Shown here one piece after another: positions 56,579 to 64,000 of a stretch of 64,000 nt of DNA. The position numbers and the translations under genes were made by a program. The DNA is from Rickettsia hoogstraalii (GTDB taxonomy: Bacteria; Pseudomonadota; Alphaproteobacteria; Rickettsiales; Rickettsiaceae). Location: contig NZ_CCXM01000001.1 of assembly GCF_000825685.1 (NCBI RefSeq), positions 186,001 to 250,000 on the forward strand. Reading direction: 5' to 3'. Each line of letters opens with the position of its first letter. Within the stretch, counting starts at the first letter, position 1. The notes under the pieces are model-generated. The model had not been told where the DNA came from, did no database searches, and saw only the letters and a list, made by a program, of their open reading frames with translations.

Positions 56579-56683
56579 TATATAAAAAAATATTGATTTA
56601 TTAATTTTTATTATGTTTTATTTGAAATAATTATTGATTAATGTTAATAATTATCTTACTTTTTATATAAATAAAGGTTAATT

Positions 56684-56874
56684 ATGCTGCAACTTAAAAT
56701 AGGTATTTTTAAAAATATAAAAACTACAACTCAATCAAACGCTAACTATCCCCTAAAGAAAAAAACTACTGAAAAAAAAATTTAAACCCCCACGGTAAAA
56801 TATATAAATATGATCCCAACCAAGATATTTGGACACCGGATACTGAACTTCTTGGAACAGATTATGATACATAA
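56684..56874 (+). pseudogene. Small frameshifted gene, possibly toxin-tail or effector fragment
   Basis: The ATG at 56684 follows a TAAAGG ribosome-binding site and gives 33 codons (MLQLKIGIFKNIKTTTQSNA...) to a stop after an A9 run. One base out, the frame continues NLNPHGKIYKYDPNQDIWTP and DTELLGTDYDT to 56874. The HGKxYKYDxxxxxWTPD pattern recalls short C-terminal regions of bacterial polymorphic toxins, but this is only a resemblance. The rest of the 56579-56948 gap is AT-rich with nothing clear. Confidence 0.4.
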
Positions 56875-56948
56875 TTATAAATCTAGCATTCTTGACTAAA
56901 TATATATATTGTGAACAAATGCTAAGTTTGAGCTTTAAAACCTAATTT

Positions 56949-58364
56949 ATGTTTAATTTACCTATTGATAATATTATCGTATTCATATACCTAATATCTA
57001 TTCTACTCATTGGTATATATTACCGAGCTAAACATAGTAGTTTTAAGAACTATGCAAATGTCGAAAGTAAAGCGAAAAATAGTAAGCTGTTATTAATAGC
57101 TACAATATTTGCAAGCTCTGTCGGAGGTGCTACCACTTTCGGCATTATGGAAAAGGTTTTTTTAGGACATGAATATTATGCTTATGCTTTGATGCTTACA
57201 ATACCTATAGATATATTAATTGCGATCTATATAGTACCTTTAATTGCCAAACATTACGGAGCTGAAAGCATCGGCGATATCCTGAGTACATATTACGGTA
57301 ACGTTGGTCGTTTTATCGGCGGTGTTAGCTCAGTCATTGTTTCAGTAGGGTTTTTGGCTGCTCAAATAAGCGTAAGCGGCTATATTTTTCAATATATCTT
57401 AGAAATAAATTATGTAAATGGGGTAATTTTAAGTTATAGTATAGTACTTATATATACTACAATCGGCGGCTTACAATCTATTGTTTTTACTAATTTACTA
57501 CAATTTTTGGCGATGATAATCGCTATACCGACCATAACTTTTATCAGTTTAAATAAAATCGGTTTTGTAGATTTTATTAATAACCTACCTACGGAAAATG
57601 CAAATTTTGATCAGAGCAACCTACTTTCTTATACGATTGCAGCAGCTTTAAGCTTTAGCGTCATGAATCTATATCCTACATTTATTCAAAGAGCTTTAAT
57701 TAATAAAAATCCTACGCAAACAACTAAAGCAATATATGTAAAATCCGCTATATATTTTTTCTTCTTGATTTGCATTACTTTAAACGGTTTAATTGCTTAT
57801 AAGCTTTATCCAAACCAACCGTCAAATTTAGTATTACCTTATTTAATCAGCCAAATTATTCCACCTTTAATTCAAGGGGTAGTAATGAGCGGACTCTTAG
57901 CTGCTGTTATGTCTACTGCCGATTCTGATTTAAACGTTACTTCTATAGCTCTCGTTAAGGACATAATTAACCCTATACTTAAAGTAAAAAATCAGCAAAA
58001 ATTATTATTAATTGCCCGAATTATTAACATTATAATAGGGAGTTTTGCAATAATTGTAGCTTTAAAATTTAGTAACGTAATTGACTTAGTAGTGTTCTTC
58101 ACCGGTTTTTGGGGACCGGTAATATTAGTACCGTTAATAACAACGCTTTTTGGTATCAGAACATCTAAAACCGTAATGGTCTTACCATCGCTTGGCGGAG
58201 CAGCTACTTTCTTAATATGGGAATATTATTCTTTATCATTACAATATTTCAACCTTAGAGGGGTGTTTATAGGAACGATGGTGAGTCTGATGATATTTAT
58301 TTTAGGACGGTATTATTATGGTTTGATGTCATTCCTGCGAAAGCAGGAATCCAGTAACCGCTAA
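56949..58364 (+). CDS. Sodium:solute symporter (SSS family)
   Basis: A 471-aa transporter with about 13 membrane helices (LeuT fold). Visible SSS features are IFASSVGGATTFGIMEK in helix 1-2, GGLQSIVFTNLLQFLAM and VVMSGLLAAVMSTADSDLNVTS, the canonical sodium-site helix 8 block. The substrate (proline, pantothenate or another) cannot be fixed. The C-terminal SFLRKQESSNR is derived from the dispersed repeat (GTCATTCCTGCGAAAGCAGGAATCC) that provides the stop. Confidence 0.9.
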   Translation: MFNLPIDNIIVFIYLISILLIGIYYRAKHSSFKNYANVESKAKNSKLLLIATIFASSVGGATTFGIMEKVFLGHEYYAYALMLTIPIDILIAIYIVPLIAKHYGAESIGDILSTYYGNVGRFIGGVSSVIVSVGFLAAQISVSGYIFQYILEINYVNGVILSYSIVLIYTTIGGLQSIVFTNLLQFLAMIIAIPTITFISLNKIGFVDFINNLPTENANFDQSNLLSYTIAAALSFSVMNLYPTFIQRALINKNPTQTTKAIYVKSAIYFFFLICITLNGLIAYKLYPNQPSNLVLPYLISQIIPPLIQGVVMSGLLAAVMSTADSDLNVTSIALVKDIINPILKVKNQQKLLLIARIINIIIGSFAIIVALKFSNVIDLVVFFTGFWGPVILVPLITTLFGIRTSKTVMVLPSLGGAATFLIWEYYSLSLQYFNLRGVFIGTMVSLMIFILGRYYYGLMSFLRKQESSNR

Positions 58365-58545
58365 TGTCATCCCGCAGCTTGATCGCGGGATCCAGTTAAA
58401 AATACTAAATTATTAGTATTTTTAGTTTTTTATGGATACCGTGGTCAAGCCACGGTATGACACCGAACACGTTTTTCGGTTCACGCGGGAATGACATCGA
58501 GTAGGTTTTTCGATCCATGCAACAACGCCGTTTCTAGCTAGAAAT
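58327..58545. repeat. Composite dispersed repeat cluster
   Basis: TGTCATTCCTGCGAAAGCAGGAATCCAG, TCATCCCGCAGCTTGATCGCGGGATCC, the AAAAATACTA / TAGTATTTTT hairpin (58398-58423), and TACCGTGGTCAAGCCACGGTATGACA. Its left end lies inside the symporter gene. Confidence 0.85.
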
Positions 58546-59626
58546 GATGTTAATACTATATCTCGTTCCTTTGAGTTCTCCGGTTTTAATAAATACTTGC
58601 ATTTCTACTAATTCTTGGAGATCTCTTGTAGCGGCTTTAGAGATTTTAGTAATAGTTATATAGTTTTTAGCACTTAAACCACCTTTAAAACCTTCCACTC
58701 CTTCCTCAAAAATTCTTTTAACTACTTTTTCTTGCCTTGCGTTTAATATATTTTTGAATTTATCGTAAAACTTTGTTTTATTTATTAAAAACTCTATATT
58801 ACGTAAAGTATAATCTTGAGCTTTAATTATTGTTCCAACAAAATATAATATCCAATCTGTAATTTCTAAGCTTTTATTATTACGTTCTAAAGCATTATAA
58901 TATAATTTCTTTCCCTCATTTATTACATGCGATAAGGCTATTAATATAGGTGCCCTATATTTTGACACAGCATTTTTATAGTAATAATTCTACCTATTCT
59001 TCCGTTACCATCTTCAAACGGATGTATAGACTCAAAATAAAGATGAGCTATAGCAGCTTTCGTCAGAGGAAGAATATCTTTAGTATCATTATACCATTTT
59101 ATGAACTTATCCATTTCTTGCTGTACAATATTAGATGGAGGAGCTTCAAAATGAACTGTAGGTTCACATAATATTTACTTGATACTACCTGCATAGGCTC
59201 TAAACGAGTGCGATATTTTCCTATAGCACCCAAATCTCTTCTACCGTTAGTTAACATTTCATGCCATTGACACAAACAATCATGACTTAAGGGCTGCTCA
59301 TACGAATAATACATATCGGCAAGCAATTCAGAAATTCCGGTTTCTGCAGGGGAAGTTTTTCTATTATCCGTTGCTATATTAAAGTAACGCTTTATAGAAG
59401 ATTGTACGCTAGCTCTGTTTAAATATTCACCCTCAATTTCAGAAGTATTTAAAGCTTCATCACTTGCAAGCATAACAATTAAGTTATTTTGATCTGCTTC
59501 TGAAAGATATTTAGCTGCCCCTAAAAGAATACCACTATTTTTAACAAAATTTTTCTCTAAATCTAATATATGTTTCTGATCATATTTAAAGTTAGGCCAA
59601 TCTTTATGCTGCCAATTCCATATCAT
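58534..59626 (-). pseudogene. Fic-family protein (DUF4172 N-terminus), frameshifted
   Basis: Fic proteins AMPylate targets. The first piece (59099-59626) begins MIWNWQHKDWPNFKYD, includes the inhibitory-helix motif TSEIEGE and YRTRLEPMQVV. An indel near 59175 moves the frame; the middle part, readable between about 58990 and 59170, carries an intact catalytic loop HPFEDGNGRIGR (about 59000-59035). A second indel near 58960 leads to the last piece (58534-58968), with helices and a winged-helix-like end. The full length would be about 363 aa. As read, the catalytic core is out of frame with both the start and the end. Confidence 0.88.
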
Positions 59627-59682
59627 GAGCTATAAATATTTATTTTATAACTCATATTATAGCATAATTATGAGTTATAAAA

Positions 59683-61617
59683 TTAGTTTTTTTTGTGCAA
59701 AGCATTAAAAATCATCTCGGCAAGTGACTTGTTAATACCGTTTACTTTAGTAAGCTCATCTATTGTTGCATCACATACTGCTTTATAAGAACCGAAATAG
59801 TGCAGCAATGCTTTTTTACGAGTTTCACCTATACCCTCTATATCATCAAGGCTTGATAATTTTATGGCACGCGATCTACCGAGTCTATGATTCTTTATGG
59901 CGAAATTATGTGCCTCATCCCGCAAGATTTGTAAATATTTCATAATCGGCAAATTTTTATCCAGAGTAAATACTTCTTTACCTGTCATATGAAATTGCTC
60001 AAGACCGGCATTTCTATCTACTCCTTTTGACATACAAACAAAAGGAATATTCATTTCAAATTTATCCATTACCTCTTTAACAATACCTAAATGCCCTTTG
60101 CCACCGTCTATAATCATCAAGCTTGGCAATTTATGCGGCTCATTCTTAAGTCTAGTTAATCTTCGTGTTAAAACTTGCCTGAGCATTTCATAATCATCAC
60201 CTACAGCATCATTATGCGTACTGCTGGTATCATCCCGTGGCTTGACCACGGGATCCATAGGGTTTGTTAATGTACTGGAGCCCGCGATCAAGTCGCGGGA
60301 TGACAATGAAGAGTCGCGGGACGACAATGAGAAAACCCGATATTCCTTTTTATCAAAACCGGCTTTACCGGCAACTACCATAACACCGACTGCAAATTTA
60401 CCTTGAATATGGCTATTATCATAAATCTCAATTCTTTCAGGAATTTCAGGAAGACCAAATAGCTCTTTGATTTCAAGCATAATCTCTTGATTTTTTGCAA
60501 ATTTCTTCAAATATTGCTCTAGAGAGAATAAAGCATTTATTGCAGCATTCTGAACTAGCTTGGCTTTACCTCCACTAATAGGTATTATAATATTGAGTTT
60601 AGTAATATTATTGATTTTTTTAATCGCCTCTATCACATTCTCTTTATCATTAATTTCATGATTAATTATAATTTCCGCAGGTACTTGTTGTTTTTGGTAA
60701 AATTGTAATAAAAAATATTCTAATACTTCTTCTTTAGTACTATTTTCGGTAGAAGTAGGAAAATAAGGAATATTACCGCATGCTTGCCCTGCCCTATATA
60801 AAAACACTTCTACGCAATAATGTCCGTTCTTTTCTACAATAGCGATTATATCTGCGTCTTTAACAATATCTGAAACACCTGCCTTAAGCTGCACGTAACT
60901 AAGTGCCTTAATACGGTCTCTAATTTCTGCCGCCTCTTCAAAACGCATCTGACTACTTAGCTCTTCCATCTTTTTAGATAGGTTCTCTTGGAGTTCTTTA
61001 GTACGACCTTGTAAGAAATCTTTAACCTGAGCTACTAAGTCCCTATAGTCCTCCTTATTTATTTTACCGACGCAAGGAGCATAACAACGTTTTATTTCAT
61101 ATTGCAGACAAGGACGAGTACGTGAATTAAAGTAATTATCCGTGCAGGAACGTAATTTAAAGATTTTTTGCAATTCCGTTAAAGTAGTATTAACTTCCGT
61201 GGCAGAAGCAAAAGGACCAAAAAATTTTCCGTCATTTAGAGTTTTACCTCGATATTTTAGCAATTGCGGGAAATCATGATCTAAACGTAACTTAATGAAA
61301 GGAAAAGACTTGTCGTCCTTAAGAATAATATTAAATTTCGGCTGAAATTTTTTGATTAGCTGGGCTTCTAAAAGTAGTGCCTCAACTTCGGAATTAGTAA
61401 TGCTGTACTCTAAAAAACAAGTATTTGCAATCATCCGAAGCGTCTTATTATCTAAATCGCTTTTAATGTAATTAGTAAGACGTTTCTTTAAATTTTTAGC
61501 TTTACCGACATAGATAACCTGTTTGTTAACGTCAAACATTCGATAAACCCCGCAGCGTTCAGGAGCATCTATAAGTTTAGATTTAATTAACTCACTTCCG
61601 GTAACTTCTAGGGTCAT
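59683..61617 (-). CDS. uvrC: Excinuclease ABC subunit C
   Basis: UvrC makes both incisions in nucleotide excision repair. From ATG 61617 (MTLEVTGSELIKSK) the product is 644 aa; a longer open frame to 61719 is only repeat sequence. It has the GIY-YIG domain (CGVYRMFDVNKQVIYVGKAKNLKKRL), the Cys-rich region (CLQYEIKRCYAPC), the UVR motif (LSSQMRFEEAAEIRDRIKAL), the RNase H-like domain (IEIYDNSHIQGKFAVGVMVV, DGGKGHL) and a C-terminal HhH pair. About 35 residues between EYRVFS and DDYEMLRQV are an in-frame palindromic repeat insertion. Confidence 0.95.
   Translation of the reverse strand: MTLEVTGSELIKSKLIDAPERCGVYRMFDVNKQVIYVGKAKNLKKRLTNYIKSDLDNKTLRMIANTCFLEYSITNSEVEALLLEAQLIKKFQPKFNIILKDDKSFPFIKLRLDHDFPQLLKYRGKTLNDGKFFGPFASATEVNTTLTELQKIFKLRSCTDNYFNSRTRPCLQYEIKRCYAPCVGKINKEDYRDLVAQVKDFLQGRTKELQENLSKKMEELSSQMRFEEAAEIRDRIKALSYVQLKAGVSDIVKDADIIAIVEKNGHYCVEVFLYRAGQACGNIPYFPTSTENSTKEEVLEYFLLQFYQKQQVPAEIIINHEINDKENVIEAIKKINNITKLNIIIPISGGKAKLVQNAAINALFSLEQYLKKFAKNQEIMLEIKELFGLPEIPERIEIYDNSHIQGKFAVGVMVVAGKAGFDKKEYRVFSLSSRDSSLSSRDLIAGSSTLTNPMDPVVKPRDDTSSTHNDAVGDDYEMLRQVLTRRLTRLKNEPHKLPSLMIIDGGKGHLGIVKEVMDKFEMNIPFVCMSKGVDRNAGLEQFHMTGKEVFTLDKNLPIMKYLQILRDEAHNFAIKNHRLGRSRAIKLSSLDDIEGIGETRKKALLHYFGSYKAVCDATIDELTKVNGINKSLAEMIFNALHKKN
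60226..60331. repeat. Palindromic repeat inserted in frame in uvrC
   Basis: TCATCCCGTGGCTTGACCACGGGATCC and CCCGCGATCAAGTCGCGGGATGACA modules lie within the uvrC frame and encode RDSSLSSRDLIAGSSTL and neighbouring residues without a stop. In-frame repeat insertion into genes is a hallmark of Rickettsia palindromic elements. Confidence 0.85.
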
Positions 61618-61629
61618 ATGTTTTGTGCA

Positions 61630-61765
61630 TTTGTCAATCCCATGGCTTGACCATGGGATCCAGTTAAAAATACTAAAATTATTAGTATTTTTTATTGTTT
61701 TTATGGACCCCGTGGTCAAGCCACGGGGTGATACAGTGGGTTTTTTACTGGTCCACGCAACAATA
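61630..61765. repeat. Dispersed repeat with terminator-like hairpin
   Basis: CCCATGGCTTGACCATGGGATCC, the AAAAATACTA / TAGTATTTTT hairpin (61666-61692), GACCCCGTGGTCAAGCCACGGGG and GGTCCACGCAACAATACC, between uvrC and the copper chaperone gene. Confidence 0.85.
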
Positions 61766-61795
61766 CCTTTAGTAGCTTAGCTTATGACGTTTTTC

Positions 61796-62326
61796 TTAAT
61801 TCCCTGTTTTATTATACGGATTGTCATTTGCTACTTTAACATTCACTATTTTTCGTGTATTGTCATCAAAGAAAAAGGTTATTTTAAACTCATCTCCTAC
61901 ATTTAAATCTACTTTTGGGTCATAAAGCATAATATGCATGCCACCGGGCTTAAAATCAACGTTAATATTACCGGCAATTGAAAATGGATAATCGACTTTT
62001 ACCATTTTACTAACCCCTTGATCATTAATTGTTTGATGAATTTCTATTCCGCTTATCTTATCTGAAGATATATTCACTAAATTATAACTCTTACTTCTAC
62101 TATTTATTAATGTAAAATACATAGCAGAATTGCTAACTTTACCTTGCACATTTGTTGTAGGTCTTGCCCAAGGCTGTGCAAAGTTAACAGCTGCCTCTGC
62201 AGGTAATAGATCATCGGGCTGATCAGAAGAAGAATTTGTAGAATTAGGATTTTGAGCTGTTTGGTTATCAGCATAGCTTACTGCACAAATTAAAGTTATA
62301 AAACCAACTAATAAAGTTTTTAGCAT
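61796..62326 (-). CDS. Copper chaperone PCu(A)C
   Basis: A periplasmic copper(I) chaperone that helps load the CuA site of cytochrome c oxidase. The 176-aa protein has a signal peptide (MLKTLLVGFITLICAVSYA), a Ser/Asn/Pro spacer, and the PCuAC domain: AQPWARPT, SAMYFTLIN, then the copper ligands in EIHQTINDQGVSKM and KPGGMHIML. The H-M...HxM ligand pattern is complete. No cox gene is adjacent. Confidence 0.92.
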   Translation of the reverse strand: MLKTLLVGFITLICAVSYADNQTAQNPNSTNSSSDQPDDLLPAEAAVNFAQPWARPTTNVQGKVSNSAMYFTLINSRSKSYNLVNISSDKISGIEIHQTINDQGVSKMVKVDYPFSIAGNINVDFKPGGMHIMLYDPKVDLNVGDEFKITFFFDDNTRKIVNVKVANDNPYNKTGN

Positions 62327-62367
62327 AATAGTACCTATAATAAATTAAAATAGGATATTAGCATAAG

Positions 62368-63066
62368 TTATTTTTTTTGCAAAATATTCTTACGCACCTC
62401 TTCAGGAAATTTCTCTATTGCATAACGAACTGCGGTTCTTGGCATTTGTGATATATAACGATCCAAAAAATCTATTAACTGTTTTTCATCTTTTTTTCCT
62501 GCTTCACGTAGCATCCAACCTATTGCTTTATGCATTAAATCATGTTTATCGTTTAAGAGTAATTTTGCTATTTCAAAAGTTGTATCTAATTGATTATTTT
62601 TGATAAAATACCAAGTAGCAACTATAGCTATTCGTCTCTCCCAAAGAATTTCCGATTTTGTTAATGTAAAAAGATAATCCTTTTCTTTATCCCATAAATA
62701 AGCTCCTACAACGTGATGAGCTGATGCGTCCACTAAATTCCAATTATTTACGTATTTTATATTGTTTAAATAAAAATTATAAAAAAACTCTTTATCTTGT
62801 GCTTTCTGATATTGCATAATCAAAATAGCTAACGCTAAAAATCTTTCTTCATTAAATTCTGAAGTAATAAGTCTGCTTAAATCCCCCACATCTAAATTAT
62901 AATAACTTTTAGCTATTTTACGTAAAATCGGCACGGTAACCCCAATAAACCGGTCATGCTCTCCATACTCCCCTTCCTTAGTTTTAAAAAACAGCGTTCT
63001 ACGTTCCACAGGAATAGTAGCATTCTCAAGTAAAATATTTCTAATTTGTTGTAAATTTTCTTTCAT
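62368..63066 (-). CDS. DNA alkylation repair protein, AlkD-like
   Basis: A HEAT-like-repeat DNA glycosylase family member. From ATG 63066 (MKENLQQIRNILLENA) the product is 232 aa, normal for AlkD; the longer open frame to 63153 lies inside ogt. Visible blocks: FFKTKEGEYGEHDRFIGVTV, NNWNLVDASAHHVVGAYL, LWERRIAIVATWYFI and AIGWMLREAGKKD, all typical of the family (GVxxPxxR, NWDLVD, W..R...A, KA.GW.LRE.G). It overlaps the ogt gene by 26 bp, forming a two-gene alkylation-repair operon. Confidence 0.93.
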   Translation of the reverse strand: MKENLQQIRNILLENATIPVERRTLFFKTKEGEYGEHDRFIGVTVPILRKIAKSYYNLDVGDLSRLITSEFNEERFLALAILIMQYQKAQDKEFFYNFYLNNIKYVNNWNLVDASAHHVVGAYLWDKEKDYLFTLTKSEILWERRIAIVATWYFIKNNQLDTTFEIAKLLLNDKHDLMHKAIGWMLREAGKKDEKQLIDFLDRYISQMPRTAVRYAIEKFPEEVRKNILQKK

Positions 63067-63553
63067 GTTCAATAAGCCATTTTTTACGATGTAATCCTCC
63101 GCCATATCCTCCAAGTTCGCCATTGCTATTAATAATACGATGGCAAGGAACAATTGTTGCTAACTGATTCATGCCGTTAGCATTTGCAACAGCTCTATAA
63201 GAAGTAGGTTTGCCCAAAGCTTTAGCCTGATTTAAATAACTTCGTGTTTTGCCGTAAGGTATATTAATTAATTCTTGCCAAACCATTTTTTGAAATGGGC
63301 TTCCTAAAAGATATATAGGAGTATTAAATTTTTGCAAAGTACCGTTAAAGTACAATTTTAACTCCTCTTCAATTGATAGAATAGGTTTAGTGCGATCTTC
63401 AGTAATAGCTGATTTTGTTTTAGCTTTAAGTCTTTTAATTTTATGCTCTAACCCTTTACTTTCAGCAAAATCGAGTAAATAAAGCCTCTCTTCATCACTA
63501 ATTACCAGCATTGAACCAAGAGGCGTATCAAGCCAAGCGGATTTTAAACTCAT
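63041..63553 (-). CDS. ogt: Methylated-DNA-[protein]-cysteine S-methyltransferase
   Basis: A suicide repair protein removing methyl groups from O6-alkylguanine. The 170-aa product has the C-terminal DNA-binding domain with NIPYGKTRSY, the RAVANANGMNQLATIVPCHRI active site (Cys acceptor in PCHR) and GGYGGGLHRKKWLIEHE. The N-terminal domain is short, as in Ogt-type proteins. Overlap with the AlkD-like gene indicates coupled expression. Confidence 0.95.
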   Translation of the reverse strand: MSLKSAWLDTPLGSMLVISDEERLYLLDFAESKGLEHKIKRLKAKTKSAITEDRTKPILSIEEELKLYFNGTLQKFNTPIYLLGSPFQKMVWQELINIPYGKTRSYLNQAKALGKPTSYRAVANANGMNQLATIVPCHRIINSNGELGGYGGGLHRKKWLIEHERKFTTN

Positions 63554-63647
63554 TTGTTAACCTAAATATAATTTCTTAGTATTATAATATTAATTTTTTT
63601 ATTTAACAATTTTAATATTTTAATACAACAATTTATAGGTAATTATT

Positions 63648-64000
63648 ATGAAAAAAGCTCATGTTTTTAAATATTCTCAGGTAATTAAAACGGATAGAAT
63701 AGCAACTATAACTCAATTTAGCCAACACTCTTCTATAGATCCACAAAATGCTGGAACTATAGCTATAAATGAAGAAAAAGACGGCGGGATAATAGACCAG
63801 TATAAAACCGGTAAAATCACTACCGAAGAATTTCGTATAGGAATGAATGAATTAATTGAAGAAGCAGGCGGTAAACCTATTACAAATCTTGAAACATTTG
63901 ATAAATGCTGGAATGCTATGTGCATAGTAGAACCTAAAAAACTAGCAGAGCTATATAATTTACAACAGACGCATAAATTTCATATCCATATTGTAGGCGG
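63648..64000 (+). CDS. HAD-like protein, 3' partial
   Basis: An open frame from ATG 63648 to the window end (117 codons visible). The segments GKITTEEFRIGMNELIEEAG, FDKCWNAMCIVEPKKLAELY and HKFHIHIVGG resemble the cap and second-motif region of haloacid-dehalogenase-type proteins (FxxAWNAML...P...L..L...YxLxxLSN). The usual N-terminal DxDxT is not obvious (INEEKDGG stands in its place), so it may be a non-catalytic or diverged member. Confidence 0.55.
   Translation, partial: MKKAHVFKYSQVIKTDRIATITQFSQHSSIDPQNAGTIAINEEKDGGIIDQYKTGKITTEEFRIGMNELIEEAGGKPITNLETFDKCWNAMCIVEPKKLAELYNLQQTHKFHIHIVG

Noticed and set aside
61618..61719. Longer UvrC start (MTTGSIKTIKNTNN)
   Set aside because: That extension is encoded by the TACTA-hairpin repeat; UvrC homology begins after MTLEVTGSELI.
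1..64000. CRISPR array
   Set aside because: The many repeats are dispersed, palindromic and of variable spacing; no short direct repeats with regular unique spacers exist.

Overview
The window is a stretch of an AT-rich alphaproteobacterial chromosome that I assign to Rickettsia (spotted-fever or transitional group; species not resolvable by eye). The reasons are the very low GC, the many split genes, the gene content (NtrX in place of a sigma-54 NtrC, TlyA, a two-domain FadB with inverted domain order, PCu(A)C, NsrR), pentapeptide and leucine-rich-repeat proteins, and dozens of palindromic dispersed repeats that lie between genes and also run into reading frames (rsmD, 3345-3662, tsaB, rimP, the SSS symporter, and an internal insertion in uvrC).

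Layout. 1-5.4 kb: a pentapeptide-repeat protein (cut by the window edge), rsmD, a broken radA, recO and tsaB on the + strand. 5.7-12.2 kb: a repeat-rich hypothetical protein and the rimP-nusA-infB operon (- strand). 12.3-15.6 kb: an NsrR regulator back to back with the remnant of a flavohaemoglobin-type reductase, then tlyA, tyrS and a small antitoxin-like ORF. 15.8-18.6 kb: three rickettsial hypothetical proteins, one behind a near-consensus sigma-70 promoter and one secreted with a papain-fold-like Cys/His pattern.

18.8-31.2 kb is a decayed accessory island beginning at a tRNA-Arg(ACG). It holds the C-terminal half of a phage GH24 lysozyme, a 69-bp direct repeat, an LRR/TPR protein, a giant modular effector/toxin pseudogene (deaminase fold, coiled coil, Ulp1-like protease, low-complexity repeats, possible TraB/ChaN-like domain), a split LRR partner, and broken spoT-like, proP-like and PAP2 genes. 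LRR, spoT and proP are typical cargo of Rickettsiales integrative elements (RAGE). Nearly every lesion is a 1-, 2- or 4-bp indel, so the ancestral proteins can be read by joining frames.

31.3-48.2 kb returns to core-like genes: a bacterial alpha-2-macroglobulin with intact thioester motif, a DUF4160/DUF2442 pair, a FadB-like enzyme, ComF fused to an unrelated N-terminal domain, a UbiH-family hydroxylase, an MrpF-like protein, NtrX, a pentapeptide-repeat lipoprotein and a coiled-coil protein with ESCRT-like short motifs. 48.4-55.3 kb is cell wall and division: mreD-mrdA, then mraZ-rsmH-ftsL-ftsI (- strand). 55.8-64 kb: a Phd/VapC toxin-antitoxin pair split by a palindromic repeat, a Na+/solute symporter, a broken Fic gene, uvrC, a copper chaperone, an AlkD-like and an Ogt DNA-alkylation repair pair, and the start of a HAD-like protein cut by the window end.

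The most promising undescribed item is the 4.6-kb deaminase/Ulp1/TraB-like modular gene and its LRR neighbour (21.3-27.3 kb).
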